Part shown: positions 44,040 to 56,399 of the stretch, piece after piece | Layout of the letters: each line of letters starts with the position of its first letter | How positions within the stretch are numbered: position 1 is the first letter of the stretch | NCBI RefSeq assembly: GCF_032854445.1 | Contig: NC_088296.1 | Coordinates: forward strand, 8,466,706-8,530,705 | Source of the DNA: Liolophura sinensis | Lineage: Eukaryota; Mollusca; Polyplacophora; Chitonida; Chitonidae | Length of the DNA stretch: 64,000 nt | Direction of reading: 5' to 3' | Translations under genes and position numbers: made by a program | The notes under the pieces: generated by a model | Told to the model about the DNA's origin: nothing | What the model saw: only the letters and a program-made list of their open reading frames with translations | The model's database searches: none

Positions 44040-44180
44040 GAAAATGTCTGTCATCTACTCAAGAATATTTCACTTATACGACGGGGGCCAGCTTTATGAT
44101 GGCAAGAAATCAGAGTGAGCCCGAGGAAATCTGACGTCCATTTTCAAGTTGCTGGCAGACTTACTCTTCATCTCCTGCAT
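44040..44180 (-). mobile_element. Family 1 SINE fragment, minus strand
   Basis: CTACTCAAGAATATTTCACT, TTATACGACGGGGGCCAGCT and AGTTGCTGGCAGACTTACTC are reverse-complement core and tail. Confidence 0.75.
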
Positions 44181-45179
44181 TTTTCTACTGAGGTCGTTTG
44201 TAGTCTTACTCAACTGCCATAATAACGCTGCATTCCCAGTACCTTGGGAACCTCCAGCACGGATAAAACAAATACTACAATTGCGATTTATGCTAACTAC
44301 TCACTTATCGGCGGAACCCATCCATGGCTACTTGCAGCTATACTCACTGTGTGCCGTTATCAGGTTTCCCGACTGGTAGAAACAATTCCGATGCGTATTA
44401 GAAAGTGTAACGTCTATGTTTTCCGTGAACACCAGAAACTCAACAAAGAGTTTTTGTTAGGCATCTGCTCCACAGGAACTTCACTATGGTTTATGATACG
44501 TTCCCGTCGAAAGGAAGCTGGGTTGCACAGCAAGAGTACATGAGCACGGACAAATGCGAGCATATTTCGACAATGTGCCTAAATGTGACCTTACGGTTTT
44601 TTAAGAGGATGCCATGATTTTTAATTCGTCTCATTAAGATTTGCCTCGGGTATCATAAACTGGGCCAATTCTTGGAAATCGAAAATGTACACCCACCACA
44701 GACGCAACAGACAGTGGTATTTCTTTCATCAGGCATGAAAATGAATTAGGTCATTGCGAAACAGTTTAGTTTCTCTTGCACCTGGAATGTTTACTGTTTT
44801 AACTCTTCTAGTATGTATACAAATTAAGTGTCTAAGACAATTTCATCAAACAAATGCTCCCTAGCGCAGTCGTCGCGCTAGGCTAGTTCAGTGTACAGCG
44901 TTAGGCAATTTGCCTTTAATGAATTTTATTATGCAGGAGTGAGCGAAGAAATTACCCCATTTTCCCACCCCTCACCCAACGAAAGAAAGAAAAAAAGACT
45001 TTGGAAAATGAGCGTGTTAATATTGTTACATATTTAACAATATTTTCACATGTTTTTGTCCTTCACTGCACATGGCCTTAAGTCGGCGTTACCCCAGGTA
45101 TTGTAAAATATAAACAAAACAGGCATGTTTGTCCGGCAGCCATGTATACCTTTCCTGCCCACGTCTCCGGAGTATAGTT
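44181..45179. other. Region downstream of gene E
   Basis: No supported gene. A 99-codon plus-strand frame at 44244-44543 has one hydrophobic stretch but no ATG at its start, no splice partners and no recognisable family. Some of the region should be gene E's 3' untranslated sequence. Confidence 0.4.
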
Positions 45180-45372
45180 TTAGCTGAAAGATATTTGGTC
45201 ATATGTATCGTCCACGCTGTATACGGACTGTGGACGTTCCGTTTCTGAGGCAACTTCCGGGCACGGGCGGTTACGTCGTCTGTTTTCAACCACAAAGTCT
45301 TCATTTTCGTAACAGTACTCATCTGTCGCACCAGATTCCCTATGGGTACCATTTTGAGAATGTCGATACCGC
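45180..45372 (-). CDS. Gene E exon: cytoplasmic tail
   Basis: Acceptor TTTCACCTGCAG, phase 2 in, 193 nt. Begins RYRHSQNGTH, then DEYCYENEDF, and ends SVYSVDDTYDQISFS. Five tyrosines occur in acidic settings, including YENE and YDQI, which are plausible SH2-type or sorting motifs (inference). Confidence 0.82.
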
Positions 45373-48300
45373 CTGCAGGTGAAATGCAAAATTAGTTTTT
45401 TTAACTGCTTTTTAAAGACTAACAATCATTTTCAGCTTATTTCGTGAAGACAATTAACTTATTGTTATACTATCATCATACTATTGTTATCATACTTATT
45501 TGAAGTCTTCTAAATTACTCCGAAACACATTTTTGCTTGACCAACAAATGTTTGTTTTTTTTTTTTCAAACCCACTCTAGTCAAGATAAGTATCTTGACT
45601 AGAGTGAGGGTTTAAAAAAAAAATTGTGGTCAATCTTTTGCATTTTCAAAAAAAAATTCAGAATGTGGTAACAGTACAAGCTGTAAGTAAATGCTCCTTT
45701 TTGTCTAGCTTTAAGAAACTGTTGTCAACTTTGGCTCCCGTTGCGAAAAGAAGCCAAATATTCTTTTTTTATTAATCATTCCATGGCAGTGCATTTGAAC
45801 AGAATTCGTAGAATTGAGTTTATTATTATTACTCACTGAACAACAAGAATAATTGCAACGATAACTATGCCAATGACAGCTTCACCAACTCCTACAGCCA
45901 CACCAACGGTAAGGGCTCGGTTGTCCAGTCCTGAGAGGAAATATATGAGAAATGAACATCATGTTTTTTATAGCCCAGCCATATAAGAGCTACATTGCAC
46001 GACTACCTATGGTCTTGTCTTAAACTGTTCATCCGGTAAGTCCCGGCAAATAGATGTGAACCAAAACCCAAGAAATGGCTCGTGATCACACAAAACTGGT
46101 CCGTCGACGTCTGTATAAAATCAAAACAGGCACTGCAATATGTGCTTAGGATACGTGAAGATGCTAGTGAGGAGGTAACCCAACGAAACCCGACCGATTC
46201 TGATTGCCAAGATACCTGACCACTCGTCTCTCGATGAATCCAACATTTTCAACGTGTGCAAACGACCGATTTGAAAATAATATTAGGAAAAAATCATTAC
46301 ATATCCATACATGTCCACCTCGTGACCTGAACTGCATCTCAGCTACGGTTTTCTCAGCACGTACAGGTAGCAGAGCATTCGACCTTATGAACTGGATAAA
46401 TACACAGCGTCATTTCCACTATCCCAAAATTTAAACCCTCTCAAAAATAGTGTCTGCCATGCTGGACGCTGACTCAAAAATCGTTATGCCACGAGCATCG
46501 CATCGATTGTATTGACTATTTTGGCCCTTGGCTATCCGAAATTCAGGGGCTTGTATAAATCCCGACCGACTGTTCTGGGCTACCGATAAACTGTTCTGGG
46601 CTACCCATAAACTGTTCTGGGCTACCCATAAACTATTCTGGACTCCAGAACTGTTCAATTTGATGTTGTTTGGTCTAAATTGATGACTTCTAGAGAGGTG
46701 TAAAGTAACTGTTCAACGGTATCGGGTTGCACAACAAACACTGAGACGGCGGTGTTAAACCCTTAAACTTTAAATTTAAGTTAAACGGCAGAAGGCTCAT
46801 TCTCCACACTGTCCAGTGCATAAGCGTGAACGTGTTATATAGAATAATGAATGCTCATGACTTACCATTAACAAGACTTACCCTTAGAATCGGCATTTAA
46901 ATCTGACGCTTGAATTTTGCATGGTACTGGGATGTCTGTGGAATGTTCGTCTAAATAGAAGCAAACAATGGCTTCAGACTGTTCTGACTTGACAAGGCAT
47001 TTTTCTAATGTCCTTTTCATTCCACCCTTTAGTAATTACTTGGTATGGTGAGTATCTGATGGCATATTAATGCCTGGGAGATACTGATGACTTAGCAATG
47101 GATAATATATACCGATAACAAATTAATGCCCGGTAACATTCAAACAGAATACACAAAATTTTAAAAAATGAAACACTACGAACAGTGCATTAAGGTCAAC
47201 TCCACTTTGACCAAATAAAAATTTCAAACGGTACTAAAGGGATGTGCTTATACAAAAATATCAAAATTTGAGGATCCCCCAAACTCACGTGAAAATGAAA
47301 ATCATTTATGATTCGCCGACAGTTTTTTGTTTATGTGATTAGATTTGTGTGTAGAAACTGGGCAGACCATCCGCAGGTTGTTGGACTGCCTTCTCACGTA
47401 CGAGCGGATCTGAGTAAACAAGACTGTGTTGATGGTGTAAAAATGTGTAAAAAGCCCACACTCGTGCGAAAATGTTTGTCTATTCCAGCCTAGACTAGTC
47501 CGGCATTGGTACATGCATACCACGGGTTAAGCAAGTCGATAATCACAAGACCATGTCCAAACAAAGGAACCTTGGACATCAGTTAAGGCCTTTGTAGCCG
47601 TGGGAATTAGCACACAAGCGCGGGGCCGCTCACCATTGCGGTCGCCGTGAGTTAAAGTCCAACTTTATACTAGCTTTCTCTCCTGCCGAACGTGGGAAGG
47701 TCTGCCCGCAACCTGGGGATGGCCGTTGGTTTCCCCTAAGGTCTGTTTGATTTTTCCTCCTACATGTATTATAATGTTTTTAGTCGTCGTATCAGTGAAA
47801 TATTCTTGAATACAGCCTAAAACACCAAAAATAAAAACACCAGCTTTTTAAGCAATGTGTCAGAAACAACATATAGATATTACCCTAAGACTGGCATCAT
47901 GTATGAACGAGGAAGTCCAACGTTTTGATGTATGAAAGGCAGTTGATATCCATTCCTCTAGAAACACTAACAAACCTTTTTAGGATTCTGTATGGAAATC
48001 ATTTCAGAAGGCGTCTAATTCGACGTCTCTCTCATGGACTAAAGATTTCACAATGGCCTATTTATCACACAGGTCAACTCTCTTGATTTCAGTGGCAAAT
48101 GCCAAACTCATTCTGTCCCCGATATCCGTTGCAGATATCCGTTCCAGACATCAATGAATGTCTCGAAAAACATACAACACATGGAGCGCTTTGTAGACAA
48201 GTTGCACAATTCAAAATTACCCCCCTTTGCTGCTACAAAATACGAAAAACTTTTTGCAAAATCCAAAACCATCACACGCATAATTGCAGCGCGCTTTTGG

Positions 48301-51300
48301 ATAGAAACTACAGCCATTTTATCAATAAAATAGTATTTTTTTCCGCTTAAAACGTTGTAAAGACATAATATTTTTGTCACAATTGTCACAACTATCACAA
48401 TCTCTTACCTGAGATTGACGATAATTCAGTTGGTGGCTTCATTTTGTCCGGTATCTGGGTACTCATGGTAGTCGAAGAGATATCCGCTGCAAAATACAGA
48501 AATAATTACTTCGGACCGAAAGCCTGGATGAATTCAGTTATTTACAACAACTACTGAAAAGTCCTAACTGGCAACTTTCATCACTACATTGTCACATCTG
48601 GCAGCTTCGTACTCTTCCCACAGCATTGTCTCAGCTCGCAACTCCAGTAGAACAGTCAGTGAAATGTCGCAACTGGCAACTCCGTACTTTTCCCACATCA
48701 TTGTCTCAGCTGGCAACTTCATACTTTTACCAATGTAATGTCCTGACTGGTAGCTCAGTACATTTACCACTACACTGTCTCGACGATTACCTCCATAAAT
48801 TTACCACTAAAACGGCTCGACTGCAAGCTCAGAACATTTACCAGTACAATGTCTCCACAAGCAGCTAGGTATATTTACCACGACGATTTCTCGACTGGTA
48901 ACTTGGTACATTTAAGACTGCGAAGTTCCAGCCGGCAAGTCCCTAATTTTACTACTACGCTGTCTCAACTTAGAACATCGCATATTTTACCATAATGATG
49001 TTTTACCTGGCATTTACGTTTTTTTACCACAAAACTGTCTTAACTGGGAACTCCACACTTTTACCACTACAACGTCCTGACCGGTAACTCAGTACATTTA
49101 CCACTACAATGCCTTGACTGGTAACTCGATACATCTATCACTACAAAGTTCCAACCTACACACTAAAATCTCTCCACTGGTAATTCAGTACTTACAGTTA
49201 CAATGTGTTAACTGGCAACTCTGTATTTTAACCAGTCCAACGTCTGAACAGTATCTTGATACTTTAACCAGTTTATTGTCCTGATTCATAACTCTGTATT
49301 TTTACAATCACTATGTTTTACCTGGCAACTCCGTTGTTTTACAATAACAATATCTCAACTTGCAACTCCGTAATTTAACAATCACAATGTCTTAACTGGC
49401 AACTCCCTATTTCTACAAATACAATGTCTGAGCAGGTAACTCGATACCTTCACAACTTTAATACCCTGATTGATAACTCAATTTTTTCACAACTACAATG
49501 TCTCGACAGTGAACTCCACAAACTTACCACTAAATCGTCTCGACTGGCAACTCAGTGAATCTGACACTACAAGGTCTCCACAAGTAACTCGGTACATTTA
49601 GCACAACAATGTCTCGACTGGTGACTCTATACATTTACCACTACAAAGTTCCAACCGGCAAATCCATACTTTTACCACCATTGTGTCTCACCTGGCATTT
49701 ACGTTGTTTTACCACTCCCACTGTCTTAACTGGCAACTCCGTACATTTACCACTTCAATGTGTCGACAATTACCGCGGTACATTTACCACCACAAAGTCT
49801 TGACTGGTAACTCGAGACATTTACAACTACAAGGTTCCAACTGGCAAATCTACACTTTTACTACCACGGTGTCTCACATTTGAACTTCGCATATTTTACC
49901 ACCCCACTGTCCCAGCTGGCATTTCCTTTATTTTCCCACTACAGTATTCAACTGGCAAATTCGTACTTTTACCACTACAGTGTCACAACTGGCAACTCCC
50001 TACCTTTACCTATAGAATGTCTTGGAGCTGCGTATATTTTACAACCTCGATGTCCTAACTGGCAACTCCATACTTTTACATCTATAATGTCTCAACTGGC
50101 AACTCCGTACTGTTACAAAAAAATGTCCCACCTGGCAGCTGCACATTTTTAAGACTACACTGTCCCAAATGGCAATTCCGTACTGTTATTACAACGATGT
50201 CCAAACTGGCCACTCCGTATTTTTACCACTCTAATGTCTCAACTGGCACCTCCACATTTATATCACTACATTGTCCTTTCTGGCAAACTCGTACATGTAA
50301 CAATACGATGTCACGCTTGGAACTTCATATATTTCAACATTACAATGTCTCAGCTGACAACTCGGTTGTTCATACCACTACAAGGTCTCAATTAGTATTT
50401 CCGTACTTCTGTCATTACAGTGCCTTAACTCGCAAGTCTGTACTTTTACCAATCCAATGTTCTGACTGGTAACTCAGTACATTTATCATTACAATGTCTC
50501 GATAGGTAACTTGATACATTCACCACAACAATATTTTGACTGGTAACTCAGTAAAAGACGGTACATTTCTCCCTACCAACCGGCAAGCCCGTACCTTTCC
50601 CACTACGTTGTCTCAACTTACACCTTCGTCTATTTTACCTCTGCAATGTCTCAACTGGAAACCCCGTACTCTTTCCAGGACAATCTCTGAACTGGCAAAT
50701 CTGTACTTTTACAACAATATTGGACCAACAGGTAACTACTTAGCTGTCACGTAGAATCACCGTCACCATTAATAAACGGGTTGAGAATAGACAATGAACC
50801 CGGTACTTGCAAATCGTTCAGGTAAGACGAAACTGATCAGAGCCATTGAGAAACCAACATATGAGAAAATAAGTGCAACACTTTTTTGTTTGCACAAAGA
50901 AGATTGTTTCAGACGGTATTTCGGTCGATCCCGTGCTATACATTAGGACACTGAATTTTCCGCTAAAAAGCAGTAAAGACATAATCTTTTTGTTCGAACA
51001 GTCTGAATTATTTTTCTTCTTACCTGGGATTGACGATAATTCTTTTGGTGTCTGCGTTTTGTTCGGTATCAGGGTAGTAACGCTATTCGAAGAGGTATCC
51101 GCTGCAAAATACATAAATAATTATTTCAGACTGTAACCCTGGGTGATTTTACTTATTTACACCAACCACTAAAATGTTCTAACTTTCATTTCTGTACTTT
51201 TACCACTACTTTGTCGTAACTGGGATTTTTTTTTTTACTTTTACCACAACATTGCCCCATTTGGCAATTCCGTAATTTTACCACTACATTATCGCAACCG

Positions 51301-54300
51301 GCAACTCCGTAACTTTAAGACTTTATCACCGCAATGTCTCGACTGGCATTTCAGTTATTCTACCCCTACGGTGTTTCAGCTGGCAAATCCTTACTTTTAG
51401 TACTACGGTGTGTCAACATAGGACTTCGTTTATTTGACCACTGCAATGTCTCAACTGGCAACTCTACACTTTTAATACTACATTGTCACAACTGGAAATT
51501 CCGTACTGTTGTTGCGACAATGTCCAAACTGACAACTCCGTAGTTTTACTTGCCTAATGTCGCAACTGGCAGCTTCACACCTTTAAGTCTACATTGTCCC
51601 TACTGGCAACTCCGTAATTCTGTCAATACATTGTCCCAAATGGCAACTCCGTAACTTCAACACTTTACCACCGCAATGTCTCGACTGGCATTTCAGTCAT
51701 TCTACCAATACGGTTTCTCAGCTTGCAAAAGCTTACTTTTACTACCATGGCGTGTCAACATGGAACTTCGTATATTTTACCACGACAATGTCCCAACTGG
51801 CAACTCCGCACTGTTACCACTGCAATGTCCCACCTGGCAACTCCGTAGTTTTACTTGTCCAATGTCCCAACTGGCAGCTCCACACTTTTAAGATTATATT
51901 GTCCGAACTGGCAACTCCATAATTCTACCAATACATTGTCCAAACTGGCAATTCCGTAACTTTAACACTTTAATTTCAGTTATTCTACCAAAACGGCTTC
52001 TCAGCTGGCAAATGTTTACTTTTACTACTATGGCGTTTCAACGTGGAACTTCGTACATTTTACCACTACAATGTCCCAAATGACAACTCCGCACTGTTAC
52101 CACTGCAAAGCCCCTACTGGCAATTAAGTACTATTACCAAAACAATGTCCAACCTGGCAACTGCACACTTTTAGGACTACACTGTTCCAAATGGCAATTC
52201 CGTACTGTTATTACCACAATGTTCAAACTGGTAACAACGTAGTTTTACCACTCTAATGTCTCAACTGACAACTCCACACTTTTATCTCTACACTGTCCCT
52301 TCTGGCAGATTTGTACATGTAACAATACGATGTCACAACTTGGAACTTCATATATTTTAACACCACAATGTCTCAACTGGCAACCCGGTAGTTCATACCA
52401 CTTCAAGGTCTCAATTAGTAATTCCGTACTCCTGCCTTTACATTGCCATAACTCTGAACTCTTTACTTTTACCACTACAATATAGGGACAAGTAACTGGA
52501 TACTTTTCCCTATTCAATGTCCTGACTGGTAACTCAGTACATTTATCATTACAATGTCTCCACAGGTAACTCCATACATTCACCACTACAATGTTCTGAC
52601 TGGTAACTCAGTACATGTGCATGTATGGACAGGTAACTTGATACATTCACCACTGCAATGTTCTGACTGGTAACTCAGTACATGTGCATGTATGGACAGG
52701 TAACTCGATACATTCACCACTGCAATGTTCTGACTGGTAACTCAGTACATGTGCATGTATGGACAGGTAACTCGATACATTCACCACTGCAATGTTCTGA
52801 CTGGTAACTCAGTACATGTGCATGTCTGGACAGGTAACTCGATACATTCACCACTGCAATGTTCTGACTGGTAACTCAGTACATGTGCATGTCTGGACAG
52901 GTAACTCGATACATTCACCACTGCATTGTTCTGACTGGTAACTCAGAACATGTGCATGTCTGGACTGGTAACTCGATACATTCACCACTGCATTGTTCTG
53001 ACTGGTAACTCAGAACATGTGCATGTCTGGACAGGTAACTCTATATATTCACCACTGCATTGTTCTGTCTGGTAACTCAGTACATGTGCATGTCTGGACA
53101 GGTAACTCCATACATTCACCACTGCATTGTTCTGACTGGTAACTCAGAACATGTGCATGTCTGGACAGGTAACTCTATATATTCACCACTGCATTGTTCT
53201 GACTGGTAACTCAGTACATGTGCATGTCTGGACAGGTAACTCGATACATTCACCACTACAATGTTCTGACTGGTAACTCAGTACATGTGCATGTATGGAC
53301 AGGTAACTCGATACATTCACCACTGCATTGTTCTGACTGGCAACTCAGTACATGTGCATGTCTGGACAGGTAACTCGATACATTCACCACTGCATTGTTC
53401 TGACTGGTAACTCAGTACATGTGCATGTCTGCACAGGTAACTCGATACTCTCACCACTGCATTGTTCTGACTGGTAACTCAGTACGTGCATGTCTGGACA
53501 GGTAACTCGATACATTCACCACTGCATTGTTCTGACTGGAAACTCAGTACATGTGCATATCTGGACAGGTAACTCGATACATTCACCACTGCATTGTTCT
53601 GACTGGAAACTCAGTACATGTGCATGTCTGGACAGGTAACTCTATATATTCACCACTACAATGTTCTGACTGGTAACTCAGTACATGTGCATGTCTGGAC
53701 AGGTAACTCTATATATTCACCACTACAATTTTCTGACTGGTAACTCAGTACATGTGCATGTCTGGACAGGTAACTCGATACATTCACCACTGCATTATTC
53801 TGACTGGTAACTCAGTATATTTGCATGTCTGGACAGGTAACTCGATATATTTACCGCTACAATGTTCTGACTGGTAACTCGGTACACGTGTATGTCTGGA
53901 CAGGTGACTGGGCAGATTTACTACTACAATGTCTTGACTGGTAACTAGGTAGACTTACCACTACAAACCGACAAGTCCGCAATTTTACCACTACGTTTTC
54001 TCAACATAGAACTTGTATATTTTACAACTGCAATGTCTCAACTGACAACTCCGTACTTTGTACAGGACAATGTCTGAACTGGCAAATCTGTCCTTTTACA
54101 ACCATATTGGACCAACACATAACTACGTAGCCGTCACGTACAATCGCCATCACCATTAATAAACGGATTGAGATTGGACAATGAACTTGGTACTTGGTTA
54201 AATCGTTCAAATAAGAGGAAACTGGTCAGAGCCATTGAGAAAATTAGTACAAAACTTTTTTGTTTCCACAAAGAAGATTGTTTCAGACGGTATTTATGTC

Positions 54301-54475
54301 GATCCTGTTCTATACATCAGAACAGTGAACTTCCCAATGAAAAAGTAGTAGAGACATGACTTTTTTGTCCAAACATCCCAATTAATTTTCTTCTTACCTG
54401 AGATTGACCATAATTCAGTTGGTGTCTGCGTTTTGTCCAGTAGCTGAGTAGTCATGGTAGTCGAAGAGACATCCG
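45180..54475 (-). CDS. Gene E: stalk, TM and tail exons of a third receptor (5' incomplete)
   Basis: Exons 54475-54398, 51101-51024, 48486-48409, 46950-46882, 45930-45837 and 45372-45180 join in frame with phases 1, 1, 1, 1, 2. The product has a Ser/Thr/Pro-rich stalk made of three 26-residue repeats plus a further 23 residues, one membrane helix and a 63-residue tail ending at the stop 45182-45180. The plan matches genes B and C. The ectodomain module is not joined: SRCR half-exons lie upstream at 58227-60909, but the last visible one ends in phase 2 and the first stalk exon needs phase 1, so at least one linking exon is missing. Confidence 0.78.
45550..45625. repeat. Perfect 16-bp inverted repeat, strong hairpin
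   Basis: CACTCTAGTCAAGATA (45573-45588), two-base loop AG, TATCTTGACTAGAGTG (45591-45606). The stem continues with AAACCC against GGGTTT after a two-base bulge, and the whole is bounded by a T run on the left and an A run on the right. It lies in gene E's intron between TM and tail exons. Confidence 0.95.
45837..45930 (-). CDS. Gene E exon: transmembrane helix
   Basis: Acceptor TTCCTCTCAG, donor GTGAGT, 94 nt, phase 1 to phase 2. Encodes LDNRAL then a hydrophobic run with residues TVGVAVGVGEAVIGIVIVAI and ILVV. The starting LD and the xxGxxVGxG pattern match gene C's exon 5 (LDCKSLMIGLSVGLG), supporting common descent. A Glu within the helix is unusual. Confidence 0.85.
46545..46645 (+). repeat. 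Four 21-bp tandem units
   Basis: AACTGTTCTGGGCTACCCAT repeats with small changes at the edges. Confidence 0.88.
46882..46950 (-). CDS. Gene E exon: membrane-proximal stalk
   Basis: Acceptor TTCTATTTAG, donor GTAAGT, 69 nt, phase 1 at both ends, encoding EHSTDIPVPCKIQASDLNAD. Placed between the repeated stalk exons and the TM exon by phase and order. Confidence 0.7.
47345..47415 (-). mobile_element. Family 1 SINE fragment, minus strand
   Basis: GGGCAGACCATCCGCAGGTT and CCTTCTCACGTACGAGCGGA are the reverse complement of the SINE core. Confidence 0.6.
47600..47835 (+). mobile_element. Family 1 SINE, diverged
   Basis: GGTCGCCGTGAGTTAAAGTC, CCGAACGTGGGAAGGTCTGC, CTTGAATACAGCCTAAAACA mark B-box side, core and tail. 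It is old, with scattered changes. Confidence 0.85.
48409..48486 (-). CDS. Gene E stalk exon, repeat copy 3
   Basis: Acceptor TTTTGCAG, donor GTAAGAGA, 78 nt, phase 1 at both ends. Encodes DISSTTMSTQIPDKMKPPTE then LSSIS. One of three homologous 78-nt exons in a row (others 51101-51024 and 54475-54398). Symmetric phase allows skipping without frame loss. Confidence 0.82.
48560..50760. repeat. 37-bp minisatellite, first block
   Basis: The degenerate unit is close to AATGTCTCAACTGGCAACTC plus CGTACTTTTACCACTAC. Units at 49611 and 49648 illustrate the 37-bp period. About 60 units fill the intron between stalk exons 48486 and 51101. Short open frames inside are repeat by-products. Confidence 0.93.
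51024..51101 (-). CDS. Gene E stalk exon, repeat copy 2
   Basis: Acceptor TATTTTGCAG, donor GTAAGAAG, 78 nt, phase 1 at both ends, encoding DTSSNSVTTLIPNKTQTPKE then LSSIP. NKT is a potential N-glycosylation site. The downstream flank 50800-51010 is shared with the flanks of the other two stalk exons. Confidence 0.85.
51170..52570. repeat. 37-bp minisatellite, second block
   Basis: Continues the 37-bp family. Blocks near 51330-51660 and 51660-52010 resemble each other (TCGACTGGCATTTCAGTTAT, then AGCTGGCAAATCCTTACTTT), showing a larger repeat of about 330 bp built from minisatellite units. Confidence 0.88.
52570..53905. repeat. 67-bp higher-order tandem block, about 20 units
   Basis: The unit is GTTCTGACTGGTAACTCAGT, ACATGTGCATGTCTGGACAG, GTAACTCGATACATTCACCA, CTGCATT (67 bp). 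It is a dimer of diverged 37-bp-family units. Units are nearly identical, unlike the surrounding array, which implies recent homogenisation. Confidence 0.95.
53906..54120. repeat. 37-bp minisatellite, short block
   Basis: Returns to the degenerate 37-bp form after the homogenised block, up to the conserved flank of the next stalk exon. Confidence 0.75.
54398..54475 (-). CDS. Gene E stalk exon, repeat copy 1
   Basis: Acceptor GTTTTTTTGCAG, donor GTAAGAAG, 78 nt, phase 1 at both ends, encoding DVSSTTMTTQLLDKTQTPTE then LWSIS. The most upstream stalk exon I can find. Confidence 0.83.
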
Positions 54476-54539
54476 CTGCAAAAAAACAGAAATAATTGTT
54501 TCAGACTGTAAGCCTGGGTGATTTCAATTATTTACAACA

Positions 54540-56160
54540 ACCATTGAAATGTCCTAACTTTCAACTCTGTACGTTTACCACTACACTGTCGCAACTGTCA
54601 TTTTTTTTTTTTTTTTACTTTTACGACAACATTGCCCTATTTGGCAACTCCGTAATTCTACCACTACATTGTCCAAACCGAGAACTCCGTAACTTTAACA
54701 CTTTACCACCGCAATGTCTCGACTGGCATTTCAGTTATTCTACTACTACGGTGTCTAAGCTGGCAAATCCTTACTTTTTCCACTACGGTGTGTCAACTTG
54801 GAACTACGTCTGATCTACCGATATAAAGTCCAAAATGGCAACTCCGCACTGTAACGATTACAAAGTCCCCAGTAGCAAATGTACACTTTTAATATTACAC
54901 TGTCACAACTGGCATTTCCATACTGTTGTTACGACAATGTGCAAACTGGCAACTCCGTATTTTTACCTCTCTAATGTGACAACTGGCAACTCCACACTTT
55001 TTCCACGACATTGTCCAAACTGGCACCTCCGTACTTTCTACCACCACATTGTCGCAACTGGCAACTCCTTACTTTTATCACTGCATTGTCCCAACTGGCA
55101 ATTTCGTACCTTTACCACTTCTTTGTCGCAACTGGTAACTCTGTACTTGTACTACTACAATGCCCTTACTGGTAACATAGTACATTTTTCTCTACAATGT
55201 CTCGACAAGGAACTCGGTACATTTATCACCACAATGTCTTGACTGGTAACTCCGTACATTTACTACGACAACGTTCCAACCGTCAAATCTGTATTTTACC
55301 ACTACGGTGTCTCAACTTCGAACTTCCTATATTTTAGCACCATGATTTCTCACTTGGCATTTAAGTTATTTTAGCACTAAGGTGTCTCAACTGACAACTC
55401 CGTTTTTCACCACCACAATGTCCCAACTGGTAAATTCGTATTCTGACCACCACAATATCTCAACTGGCAACTCTGTACTTTTCACACTACAATGTCCAAA
55501 CTGACAACTCCGTACTTTTACCACCACAATGTCAAAATTGGCAGGTTGACTCCGTGGCTCAATTGGTTAGCGCGCTAGCACAGCCCAATGACACAGGAGT
55601 CTCTCACCAATGCGATCGCTGTGAGGTCAAGTCCAGCTCATGCTGGCTTCTTCTCCGGTCGTAAGTGGGAAGATCTGTCAGCAAACTGCGGATGGTCGTG
55701 GGTATTCCCCGAGCTCTGCGCGGTTTCCTCCAACCATAATACTGGCCGCCTTCGTATAAGTGAAATATTCTTGAGTACGGCGTAAAACACCAATCAAATA
55801 AAAAAATAAATAAATATCACTATTAGCAACCTCGTACTTTTACAACTACGGTGTCCCAGCTGGGAAATCCGTGCCTGTAACAATACAAGGTCTCAACTAC
55901 AAACTCATTACTTTCACCACTACAATGTCTCAGTTAGTATTTCCGTACATTTGCCATTAAAATGTCTTAAATCGCAATTCTGAACTTTTACCACTACAAT
56001 GCCTCGACTGGTAACTCGGTGTATGCACCTCTACGAAGTTCCAACCGGTAATTCCGTACTTTTACCACTCAACTTCGAACTTTGTATATTTTACATCTGC
56101 AATGCCCTAACTGGGAACACAGTACTTTTACCAGTACACTGCCTTAACTGGCATCTGCTT
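54540..56160. repeat. 37-bp minisatellite, third block
   Basis: Same family as 48560-50760, interrupted by a SINE at 55550-55815. It ends at a fourth, partial cassette flank (56160-56400: CAACACATAACTACTTAGCG, then AAATCGTTCAGGTAAGAGG) that has no stalk exon upstream. Confidence 0.9.
55550..55815 (+). mobile_element. Full-length family 1 SINE inside the minisatellite
   Basis: A-box region TGGCTCAATTGGTTAGCGCG, B-box region GCTGTGAGGTCAAGTCCAGC, tail TTGAGTACGGCGTAAAACAC and AAATAAATAAAT. Confidence 0.95.
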
Positions 56161-56399
56161 TCTTTACATTTATATTGGATCAACACATAACTACTTAGCG
56201 GTCACGTAGAATCGCCATCACCATTGTTAAACGGATTGAGCTTGAACAATGTACTTGATAGTCGCAAATCGTTCAGGTAAGAGGAAACTGGGCAGATCCA
56301 CCTCTGAGAAAATTAATGCAAAACTGTTCTGTTTGTACAAAGAGCAGTGTAATAGGCAATGTTTCCGTTGATGTTGTTAAATAAATATTCAAAGAAATG

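Noticed and set aside
44244-44543. 99-codon plus frame with a hydrophobic stretch downstream of gene E
   Set aside because: It does not start with ATG, has no splice partners and no domain. It overlaps the likely 3' untranslated side of gene E on the other strand.
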